A stretch of 64,000 nucleotides of DNA from Brugia malayi (taxonomy: Eukaryota > Nematoda > Chromadorea > Rhabditida > Onchocercidae). Under the pieces are notes generated by a model, which saw nothing but the letters and a program-made list of their open reading frames with translations, had not been told where the DNA came from and ran no database searches. The stretch spans positions 434,001-498,000 of the forward strand of contig NW_025062475.1 in the NCBI RefSeq assembly GCF_000002995.4. Direction: 5' to 3'. Made by a program: the position numbers and the translations under genes. Below are positions 1 through 13,478 of the stretch, one piece after another. Numbering within the stretch: position 1 is the first letter of the stretch; every line of letters starts with the position of its first letter.

Positions 1-2697
<2,697 letters not shown>

Positions 2698-3608
2698 CTG
2701 ATTACGTCACACTGATAGCAAATAATTTTAAAAGTGGAAAATGCGCATTAGGAATCAAATTTCCCGCAAACAAAATGCAATGTTTGCAGCATTCTTGTAA
2801 AAATGAATAAATGAAAGACAAGAAGAGATAGTATAGTAATGGATTAGAGTGGTAGAGATTGCTGGGATTGGAAAAGTGTATTAAAGAGAAGAGGTGACAG
2901 AGAAATGTTGAGAGCTAGTGAGATTATTGTAATTGAAAGGTTGAGATGAGAGATGAGATAAATCGAAATAGTCATTGTTAATAGTATGAGCAAAGATTGA
3001 GAGGATGGGAAGATTACTTATCTTCAAATTTTTGCAGAATATTTCTGCATTATTCACTAAGTTATTGGTTAAGTTGCATTCATTTAGCTATCTCAGGTAG
3101 TTGATTAGAGATGCTAACGATAACACTTAATTTGATAATAATTTGATCATTTATTGATAATAATTTGAACGATAATAATTTGATCATTTATTGATAATAA
3201 TTTGAACGATAATAATTTGATCATTTATTGATAATAATTTGAACGATAATAATTTGATCATTTATTGATAATAATTTGAACGATAATAATTTGATCATTT
3301 ATTGATAATAATTTGAACGATAACAATTTGATCATTTATTGATAATAATTTGAACGATAACAATTTGATCATTTATTGATAATAATTTGAACGATAACAA
3401 TTTGATCATTTATTGATAATAATTTGAACGATAATAATTTGATCATTTATTGATAATAATTTGAACGATAACAATTTGATCATTTATTGATAATAATTTG
3501 AACGATAATAATTTGATCATTTATTGATAATAATTTGAACGATAACAATTTGATCATTTATTGATAATAATTTGAACTATAATAATTCGATCGTTTATTA
3601 ATTTTCAG
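2698..3608. promoter_or_regulatory. Divergent intergenic region between MCM5 and POLRMT
   Basis: The two genes point away from each other, so this roughly 0.9 kb must hold both promoters. I see no clear TATA box or other named motif. The right half is occupied by a 37-bp minisatellite. A TTTTCAG acceptor-like sequence ends at 3608, immediately before an ATG. It could be a cis 3' splice site or a trans-splicing (spliced leader) acceptor for POLRMT. Confidence 0.5.
3125..3596. repeat. 37-bp minisatellite, about 12.5 copies
   Basis: Direct tandem repeat of a 37-bp AT-rich unit that alternates TTGATAATAATTTGAACGAT with AAYAATTTGATCATTTA. Copies are nearly identical. The main variation is a T/C change (GATAATAATTT versus GATAACAATTT). 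The last copies decay (GAACTATAATAATTCGATCG). Every unit contains TGATCA, a 6-bp palindrome. It lies directly upstream of the proposed first POLRMT exon. Confidence 0.95.
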
Positions 3609-6600
3609 ATGAAGCATCTTCATCTAACGAAACATCTCGAATTGGTTAAACAAGTCATCCGGAAAGCAAATCATCATACGATCGAATCCAGAAGATCTAC
3701 CGGTGATATTTCCTTTCTACAATGTTTAAGTTACTATCCTTACTGAATTACATGATTATCCGAGTGCTCTTACAGTGATGCTATCTCACCAAGTACTCTC
3801 AGCATTGTACAGTCTTACTTTAATGCTTTCAGGACAAACTTATGAGGATAGGATAGATTTTTCAGCAAATTTTTTTTTTTTTTTCAGCTTTTTGTGTTAT
3901 TTAGAAAAATAACAAAAAAACTTATGAATGTCTTTTTGTCTTGAATTGCAGTACATAAAATGATTGACAGAATTTTTTCACTATAGAATTTAATCTATAA
4001 ATTTAATCTCTTAATTTTTTTAATCTCTAGAGAATTTAATCTATAGAATTTAATGATTAGAAATGATCAGATCATTTCTAATTACAGTCTCATGAGTGAT
4101 AAACCATTTAGTCACTTTATAGCATGACAATTGTTACTAGCTTAACATTTCAAATGATAAGTCTGAATGATTGTGATGGTATATCATTATTGTTTTATTT
4201 CATTTTAGTTACTGTACCAATTGCAAAAACGACAGGAAAAGAAAAAGTTGCAAAAAAGAAAGTAAATTGGAAAGAGCGGACAAAAGCACTTCTTGTAAGG
4301 GAACTAAAAAGTGAGTATAAACGATACGGTGAATTAGTGAAACGAAACACGGCACAATGTAATTTGATTCGGTAAGTGCATTCTATTATAAATGATACAT
4401 ATAGTTGTTGTGTCTTATGATCATGAATGATGTAAGCCATAAAAATTCGCTGTATATTTATTTTAGTAAGCAAGGATACTGCTTATAATGAAACTATCAC
4501 TATTCTGAAATAATGCATAAGCTCTAATTTGTATGACGAAGCGATTATTCAATTTTTCTTTTATTATGTTTAGTAACTACTTGTATTATTCCTTTTGCAG
4601 ATATGCGCTTAGAGATGATTATAGAAATTTGGTTGCTTACACACATGCTTACCTCGATTCCCTCAGTGAAAAGTCGCTTGCGGATCGAGAAGATGATGAG
4701 GTATCTTCCTTTTTTCTGAAGCTTTGATTAGTTCAGGAGTTTTTTTTTTTTGGTTTTCCATAATTGAAGTTTTATATTTTTTTCCATTTCAGATTTTTAG
4801 TGTTGCCTTAGTGCTGGTTGCTCGTCGTTACAGTCATTATTCAAGAAATCAATCATTGGCGAACTCACAGGAGCCTCTGCAGCTGTTTTTCTCACTAGCA
4901 AATTTAATGGAGCAAATGCCAATACAAGGAGATGATACAAAAGCATCCTGGATACTTCTTCTGGATCGTTTTGAAAGATGGATTGGAGTTCGAACAATTG
5001 ATGGAAAGTCGAATGATATTGACGATGTGCACATTGAACTGAGGCGTAAATTAACTTCCCAGGTTGATTTTTTAATGAATATATTAGGTGTTAATGATAA
5101 TATTGGAATGTCATAATTTAAGTGAACAAAATGAAATACAAAATTTGAACTATTTACAATGCATTCAGGCAGGATTAGGCTCTTTACCGCGATTTTACAA
5201 TCGATTTTTGTTTACTGATGAGGATCAAGTGGTGATTCGTTTTCGAGAGCGTGAACTTTTTGGCAAAAATGCCGTTTACAGGGATGAAGAGAAAGAATGG
5301 CCGTATGATAAGGTAAAATCCTTAAGATTTTTGTGATTAAATAATTGGAAGTTATGAATAACAACTGTTTTTTGTATGCGTCACAGTTGAAAGTTGCAGA
5401 AGTGATTTTTCTTCAGGATCTCAAACTTGTTAGTGGTTTGCATGAGCCTGCTTCGAGAGATGAATATCGTGGATCGCCATATTCTAATATCTGTTTTGCA
5501 GAGGTGTGTCTTTTCTCTTTAATTAAACTAAAATATGGATTGTTTTTCTGTGATGCAATAAACTGTTGTTTAAGGATCAATACACAAAGAAATTTGCTGA
5601 GCAACTGCAAAGAGAAGCCGACCGGTATTTATTTGTAAAAAATTTCAATCGGAAATCGGATGAAATTCCGGTGGAAGGTTTGATTAAAGAATGGAACTGG
5701 TACAGAAGTATATTAGAATGTTTAACATTGCGTGTAGAAGAATTGCGGCAGTATCCTTGTAAGTTTTATAATTCATTATTTGTATCTGTATCTAAGGAAA
5801 ATTGTGCTGGTTTGTGTGGGAATTTGTGCTGTTTTTCGCATAAATAATACTTTGCAGTGAAGGATTTTATGAGCGTTGTGGATTTGCGAATCTGTACCTC
5901 ACTTATACTGTCAACGATAATGTCAATATGTGCCCAAGGTGAAGAATTGGTTCCTTCTACTACATTTAACTACTGTTTAGCAAATCCCATTTTAAACGTT
6001 ATTGGACAGATGTTTTTGCAGAAAGTATCGAAAACTATAACTAAGGTAAGTATATGTTATTTATCATAACAGGTGGCAAAATTATTCTTCACGTGGACTT
6101 TTTAATCAGTATTTTTGTATAATTGCAGATGCAAGACGAAATTTTTTCTGATTACGTTAAGTATTTTCTGGACGAGGAAGTTTCACGACAATACACTGTA
6201 CGTGAATGGTGGATGCAATGTGCTTCTCGAATGCATATAAGCCCTCAGCTTAAACTTCCCTGTGCTGATTTCGGATCCGGAATACGTGAACAGCTTGGCT
6301 CATTCTTAACATCTGTCGTTTTGGAAGCATGCCAAGCACATATCAAAGCTGGTATGTGGTATATTTTTGAAATTTAATGAACAATGTCATAAAAAGAGAA
6401 ATGAAGTTATTTTAAAAAAATAATCAAAATTTTTTAATATAACATCATTTTACAGGTGATCTTGGGAAGACTATATCTATTCCGGTGTTCTCCTACAAAG
6501 ATGTTGTTAATGAAGAGAGTTCTTTTGATGGAGAGGTTTTATGTGTAACGAAAATGGTAAAAATATGTAATGCAATGATGGAAGTTGTGAGCAAGCATCA

Positions 6601-9600
6601 ATTTGAATGGATGGTTTTCCCTACTGATTTATTGCCTATGGAAGTTAGTTCACATAATGTTTTAACTTCCAGGTCAATCATATAAATAGAAATCTAGCAT
6701 AATATTTTGAATCAAAAATTTAAAATATTTATTCATCGTTCTTCATATGCTAAAATGATGTGAACAATGTATTTTGCCAAACCAAGTATCAGTAGTGCTA
6801 GGGTTTGCTGATTTGTTACCTTCCGCTGTTTGTCATTCATTTTTTTCTTAATTTTTTTCCAAATTACTAGAAAGTATAATTTTTATTGAAAAAAGGGATT
6901 AGGATGTGGAGCATAAAATTTGATCTCTATCACTAGTATTATTCCTTCTTTTAATCTCAAGTAATTTTAAAGCATTCATACCAAAGTAGGTACCTCCGCG
7001 ACCATGGTTGGATTCTGGAGAAGGTGGACCGTATTATGGATCTTCTTTCAATGTGTTAAGGCCACATCCTGATTATTCAATGATAAACGTAAATTACGAA
7101 ATGAAAAAGCGGCTGAAGTCACGGTATGTAAGCTTTTAAGCTTTTATTTTTGTAAATTTTTGAATTAGATTTGAAATAGCAGCTGATATCAATCATCTAA
7201 AAATTGTTCCAGCAAACAAGCTCGACCTGTTTTTGATGCATTGAATGATTTGGGTATTACGCCGTGGAAAATAAATGAGCCTGTTCTTGATGTGGCTCTT
7301 AAGGTAGAATTTTTCCGACTTAGATGCATATTTCTATTTTTTCCTTTTTACAGTTTAATTACTCTGTATTCTAACATCTCTTTGCAGCCGTTATTCTAGG
7401 CTTCAGGTCTTTGAAATGGCTCAAACGAATACGGATGAAAAGTTTTTGGAGAAGTTGTCGATACCAATTCATCCAAGCAGAGTTCCGATACCGGATTATG
7501 TAGTTAAATTCGGAAATATGGAAGTAGATGAACTGCCGATCAATGATTGGCGAGAGTACTCAAAAGCGAAATATGAAGCTATGAAAAAAAGGTTTTTTTA
7601 TCAGATAAAAATTTCAAGAATGTTGTGTAATCGAAAGGTGTTCGACTTTATATGGTTGTACGCCTTTCAAAATTTACCCTAAATGATCTCTTATTTATAT
7701 TGTGTTTTTCAATTACAGTAATGATTTTAAACTACTTTTTTTCTGGTATTCCAACCAGATAGGAAATATAAAGAAAGTAGATTTTAAAAGAAAAAAGAAG
7801 GATTATTGTTATTGTTTTCAGAAACGATTATTGTTCTGATTATTGTTTTCAGGAACGAGTTGAATTCGTTATGGTGTTGGCTGCTTTATCGTTTGACGAT
7901 GGCAAACCATTTTAAAGGAAGTGTACTTTTCTTTCCGCATAGTATGGATTTTCGAGGACGTGTTTATCCAATAACTCCATACTTGAATCATATGGGTGAT
8001 GATTTAAATCGTTCGCTGTTGGTGTTTGCAGAAGGTACCTTCTTTTTTTACGATACATTTATAATCAGTATGATCTTAAGTGGATAAGAGAGAACATAAA
8101 AGCTTAAAGACGAAACTGATAAACTTTAGGTCGACCACTGGGTGACGATGGTTTGCGGTGGCTAAAACTTCACTGTATAAATTTGACGGGTATTTTAAAG
8201 AAGGAGTCGAATTTCTCCCGAGTGGCATATGCTGATGAAATGTTGCCGAAAATATTGGAAAGTGCGAACGAGCCCTTATCAGGTAATGCTGGTAATATCG
8301 TCGATCTATTTTTCACATTTTGGAAATTTGAAATTTGATCCGTAAGTATCATTTAGGTGAAATGTGGTGGACGAAGTCAGAAGAACCGTGGCAAACTTTA
8401 TCCGCATGTATAGAAATTAGGAATGCTTTACAAACTGGTAATTTTCTTACTTTACGAATATATTTGCTATTCTTATCACCTCTTGGTAGCTTGAATTAAT
8501 CGTTAGACTTAAGATTAGATTGTTCAAAATATACTCAACAAACATTACTTAATGGACATATTATGATCCCGGGATTCTTTTGTGTTTATAATGCTCAATT
8601 CATTATACTTAATCGTAATTCTCCATGCTTTTCTTTTTTGATTTTTGACTTACCTGTTTTACCATCTCTACAGTGCCAAGTATTTGCTATTTTATTTGTT
8701 GTTTTTGTTCAAATTTTGCAGTGAGATTATTATATGGAAGTAGATATAGTCTGAGATAATTTTGCCTCATTATATTAGTTAACTTTTATTTTGCAGTCCC
8801 TTATTTTGTTTTGAAAGTACATGCATTTGAATGTTTTTGAGTTTTGGGAGAGATATATTAGGATACTGATCCATTACGAATAGCCGTGATCCACGGAAAA
8901 CACATTTGAGCCATTTTCCTGATTTGATAACTAGAGTGTATTTGCACTTTATAGCGCCAGGATTATTTTTCATATATGGTCAATTATATATTTCATTATT
9001 TATATATTCTGTTACTGCTTTCTCTGAAAATTTCAAGTTTTTCATCGGTTTGGAAATGTAAAATCTTACAGGTAATCCGACGACTTTCGTGAGTCACTTA
9101 CCGGTATATCAGGATGGTTCATGCAATGGTTTGCAGCATTATGCAGCACTAGGTAGAGATCAGGAAGGTGGAAAAGAAGTGAACTTAGTACCGGCTGAAA
9201 AGCCATCCGATGTTTATTCCAGTGTAGCTGCTAGGTATGCTATTTTATCTGTTTAGAAATTTCATTCAGGGTTGACATTCATCACTATGATAGATACTCT
9301 TTAAAATTAATGCAATGCATTTCAGAGTTGAACAAAAACGTTTGGAGGATGAACAAAGTCCAGAATCTGAAGTTCATGATTTGGCTTTGTCATTACGTAC
9401 CGTTATGCCAGGTCCTATTTCGAGAAAAGTATGTAAAGCAGGATTTCTTGAAATTTACTAGAGCTTAACAAAATTATCTGTGAAAATGAACCTTTTTACA
9501 TAATTTTGCTGTTTAGGTGATAAAACAAACAGTAATGACCACTGTTTATGGTGTAACAATGAATGGAGCACGAAGACAAATCGAAAGACAGCTTAAAGCG

Positions 9601-10743
9601 ATGGAAATAGATTCGAATGAAGTATGCGTTTTATCTTATTTGTTCAGATTGAAATATTATATTGTAAAATACTGTTGTATGCATTTTGAAAAAGAAATAC
9701 AAATAAGTAAAAATTTCTTATACTTTGGTTCTTTCTTTTTTGGAACAAATGTCTGATTTCTTTTTTACTCTTTTTAGCGTATGAAGTACGCAACCTATTT
9801 GGCAGACAGGACATTTCGAAGTCTAAACGACGCTTTTACTAGTTCAATGTAAATACTTTCACTCATCTTACCTTTCACATAATTGTTTTTCTGCTCATTT
9901 TTGTTATTTCTCTATATACTATAAATACGATATTATTTCAGGAAAATGAAAGACTGGTTTCGCGATTGTGCGGAAGCAATTGTAAAACTGATGCATACAG
10001 TGGAGTGGATTACACCTCTTGGTTTACCTGTTTATCAACCCTATTTAGAGACGAAAATGGAGGAAAATAAAGTTTATCGACTACCTAAATCGATCAAGCA
10101 GGTTTGTTTACAATGTTAGTTTAATACAAGACTTGTAGGTTTATTTTTTAAACAGTGTAAGAATGATTGGATCTTATGGAATATAGCTTGAATAAGTGTA
10201 TTGCGAGTAAGGAATTTTGAAATGTTTGGTCAGAAGCGGAAGTCATTTATATTTATAGGGAATCTGGTTTTTACTCAAGAAATTATCTTACAGATTAACG
10301 CATTTCCTCCAAATTTCGTACATTCGTTGGATTCAACCCATATGATGTTAACTGCTTTATACTGCCGACGATTGGGTATTACATTTGCAGCAGTACATGA
10401 TTGCTATTGGACGCATGCTTGTGAGGTGGACGAGATGAATAAGATATGTCGAGAACAATTTGTGCATTTGCATAGCGAACCACTAGTAAAGCAATGTGCA
10501 GAAGTAAGATCTGAAATGATGAGCTACCTCCCCTTACATTTTATTCTGCTTTTTTTGTGATATGTACAGTTCATTTTTTCTTTTCTTTTTTAGTTCTTCC
10601 GACAGAAATATTTGCCGAATTGGTTACGTACTGTTATGTTAACCGAAGAATTCCAAGAACTACGGAAAATATTCACACCAAAAGTTCGACAAGGCGTGCT
10701 TGACCTAGATGCTGTGCGACACTCCACGTATTTCTTTTCCTAA
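3609..10743 (+). CDS. POLRMT: Mitochondrial DNA-directed RNA polymerase (T7-like, POLRMT)
   Basis: Single-subunit polymerase that transcribes mtDNA in the mitochondrial matrix. About 23 exons end at TAA 10741-10743. Secure exons run from 4209 (for example 4209-4371, 4601-4700, 4794-5059, 6129-6350, 6456-6643, 6990-7123, 7213-7302, about 7408-7591, 7852-8034, 9071-9235, 9517-9620, 9942-10101, 10294-10503, 10594-10743). Family motifs in order: [10 protein letters not shown] (6990), MDFRGRVYP (about 7946), palm motif [19 protein letters not shown] with catalytic Asp (about 9100), motif [11 protein letters not shown] (9520), motif [10 protein letters not shown] with the second catalytic Asp (about 10400). 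The C-terminus is the usual short tail. The first exon (3609-3703) is tentative. It encodes a basic, acid-poor leader beginning [15 protein letters not shown], compatible with mitochondrial targeting, and its phase-1 end joins 4209 in frame. Earlier exons could have been missed. The polymerase core is certain. Confidence 0.93.
4056..4082. repeat. Perfect 27-nt palindrome in POLRMT intron
   Basis: ATTAGAAATGATC and GATCATTTCTAAT form 13 perfect pairs around a single central A. It lies in the proposed first intron of POLRMT. It is one of several short perfect palindromes in this window. Function unknown. Confidence 0.8.
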
Positions 10744-12285
10744 CCTAATCTGATGTTTTTTTCTTTTTTTTTTTTTTTTTTTCCTGTGAAAAAAAAACAT
10801 TATTTTTACTAGTCAGATATTATTGAAACATTTTACCACATTAAACTAAACCTTACAAACAAAAATAACCTCTCAATCATTGGATTTTCTTGTTATAACA
10901 AGAATCATTTTTTCGTTTCTAATGATTGCAAATTCTCAAAGATTTTGGGAAAAGAAGTTAACCTGTTCTTATCTCTTATTATATATTTTATAATGTATTT
11001 ATAACAGTTCTCATGGAATCTCATGGATTTTTGATTTTTGAAGAGTAAAATTTCTAATCACAACAGTAGTATCTTGAGAATCTATTTGCTCATTGTAACA
11101 AAGTTCAAATAGGACTGGATCCAGTCTATTTTCTTGTTAATTTGTTTATGTTACCTAATGAATTCCTTTTGTTTGATGCTCAGTGAGTTTGTAAATTCTG
11201 AACTTCTGTTATACTATGATTTGGTGAAAATTGTATATATACATAATAAATTGATCAAAAATATGACTTGAACAGTTTTACAGTACAAACTTCACTACCA
11301 AGTACAAACGATTACTTATCTATTATAGTACTTTTGGAAAGGAATTTACGAAAAAGGAATTTAAATTAAGAGAATTTACGAAGTTTTGTACAAACATCAT
11401 TTCTATAAAGTGAACATGAAAAATCAAGCGGAACAAAAAATATTCAAAAAGCAATGTAAACCATTTAAAATCTAAATCCACGAGCAATATATTGAAACAA
11501 AAAAAAAAAAAACGTCCCAAGAGGAGCACTACAAGGAAAAAAAAAACTAAATATAATCCATTGAAAATTTCTTAAATTAGTTGGTATTAGTCTTGAGAGT
11601 ATGCAATTCGTGCAATCCTCAATAAATATAGAAAGTGAGGACACAAATATTTTGAAAATATAGCAATTTATAACTTCTTGTGATCTTTTCTAAATCTTTT
11701 TTACATTTGCAATTCATTTGTATATTTAAATGCTTAAATAATAATAGCTGTTGTTTTGCTTAATTTGGTTATATTGTTTTAATTATACAAATAACAATTT
11801 TCCAACACTATAAACTTTTTTCCTTATTATATTATCATAAATTTGTAATAGAAAAGGTATTATGAAGTGTGATATTTCTATGATTTATAGTATAAATCAT
11901 AGAAAGTCAATTTACTAGAAGTTTAGAACAACAACAACAAAAAAAAGAACTGATATGCATTCATAAATTTGAATATCAAAATTATCTATTTCAGTAATTT
12001 GAACGAAAAATCAATTCGATGCAGCTTGCACATAAATGTTTTTTTTTTTCAATAAATATTGATTAAATACAAGAGTACACGGATGTATCGTAACGTGATT
12101 CATTATTCTATTAAATAGATAATTTAAGGTGTGCACCAGGCACTCTTATCAGTATTGATCGAATAGAATGATAGCAAATATTGTTGCAATGAAACACGTA
12201 ACACGTAAGTCATTCCCGTATAAATCGTTACTCAATTTTTTAACATTTTTTGTGATGATAAAAGAAGTGACCTGTAGATGGACAG
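10744..12285. other. Intergenic stretch, POLRMT 3' side to tRNA
   Basis: AT-rich, with T and A homopolymers (for example around 10765 and 11500). No open frame with gene-like composition or splice signals was recognised on either strand. It includes the POLRMT 3' UTR and one perfect palindrome at 11875-11905. Nothing else identified. Confidence 0.6.
11875..11905. repeat. Perfect 31-nt palindrome (15-bp arms)
   Basis: TTTCTATGATTTATA and its exact reverse complement are separated by one G. A one-nucleotide spacer is too tight for a stable RNA hairpin loop without opening pairs, so this is more a DNA cruciform or palindromic site than a classic terminator. Confidence 0.85.
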
Positions 12286-12357
12286 GGCTGAGTGGTCTAG
12301 TGGTATGATTCTCGCTTAGGGTGCGAGAGGTCCCGGGATCAATCCCCGGCTCAGCCC
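12286..12357 (+). tRNA. tRNA-Pro(AGG): tRNA-Pro (anticodon AGG)
   Basis: A 72-nt cloverleaf. Acceptor GGCTGAG pairs perfectly with CTCAGCC, followed by discriminator C. D-arm is GTCTAGTGGTATGAT. Anticodon stem CTCGC/GCGAG has loop TTAGGGT, giving anticodon AGG, which reads CCU/CCC/CCA after A-to-I editing. T-stem is CCGGG/CCCGG with loop ATCAATC. There is no intron. A TTTT Pol III stop follows at about 12360. Oddity: T-loop position 54 is A where T is near-universal, and this base also lies in the internal B box (GGATCAATCC instead of GGTTCAATCC). All stems are intact, so the gene may still work with reduced promoter strength or stability, or be an early pseudogene. Confidence 0.9.
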
Positions 12358-13478
12358 TCGTTTTACTAGAAAAAAAATTGGTCGCAGTTGTTCACAAAAG
12401 TCAACAAAAATAGGTAAAAAAAAAGTATGATAATACTACGAACACATTTAGTAAAACTATTCATTCTTCTCATTTTAGAAAAATGAAAAGTGAAATTTCG
12501 TTTGGAATTTAACAAGATACATTTTATTATATGTTATACATACACATAAAATTTGTCTTCTTTTCTAGACATATCTTAACTGTCAAAGCTTAATGTAAAA
12601 TTGTTCCACTTTCTTTTTTTTATATCTAGCATTAATCTTCAATACTTCAAATGTAGCTAGTATTTTTGCCTATGACCAATTAAATCTGCAAGAGAATACA
12701 ACTTTTTTGAAAAACTTTTTTTTTCAAAATTTGAGTTTCTTTAATTTGATACTATTGGGATGTAAAGAGATAGTGACAAAATCAATAAAATTAAATGGAA
12801 CATTCATGTAGCTCGTCGATTCATTCACTCTCGAATTTCTATGCGAAATTTTTGTCAGCTTCGAATAGTAAAGCAGTAGCATGAAAAAAAAAAAAAAAAT
12901 CCTTTTAACGTAGAAATTTAACACTTAGCGGTTATTTCTGATGAGAAAGTTTTCAAGAAGAGCAAAAATATCAAAGAGTAAATATCATAATGAAAGCATA
13001 AAATTTCATACTTTTGCAATTTTCAAAATTCTCTTCCACATTATGTGAAAGAGAATTTTCCCTCCTTTTCGAATAACGATCAAAAAATTTCTCCTCACTT
13101 GACAGCATTTTACAGGTAACTCACTTGCTGTCGTCTTCTCTCGTCACTATCTTGACACTTTAAAACTCACTCTAGCATGATTTATGCTTATCTAATTCAT
13201 CTATTTTTTTTTTTTTTAAATATTAAAATAAAAAGAAACCTAGAATTAATATTTTGTTATGTTGACCTGTTCAGATTTCGTGACGAGATGTACCTTTTTT
13301 ATATCAAATTCTATATTATTTGGCAGATAGTTCCACCGTATTGCATTCTACTTTATAAATATGAGTATTACAGTGATAGGAAATTTTCAATCTATTAGGA
13401 TGACATGCTCCTAGTGATATTTAAAGACTATAAATTCAGAAATTTCAGTTGAAACAATCAAAGTACGTCAGATTTTCG
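12358..13478. other. Intergenic stretch with one long inverted repeat
   Basis: No coding signal recognised. It holds an inverted repeat at 13025-13059 with 16-bp arms (AAAATTCTCTTCCACA and TGTGAAAGAGAATTTT), one mismatch and a 3-nt spacer. It lies about 0.4 kb beyond the stop codon of the FANCM-like gene on the opposite strand. Confidence 0.55.

Noticed and set aside
11323..11529. Minus-strand Phe-rich frame between POLRMT and the tRNA
   Set aside because: Driven by poly-T tracts; no splice sites or recognisable domain.
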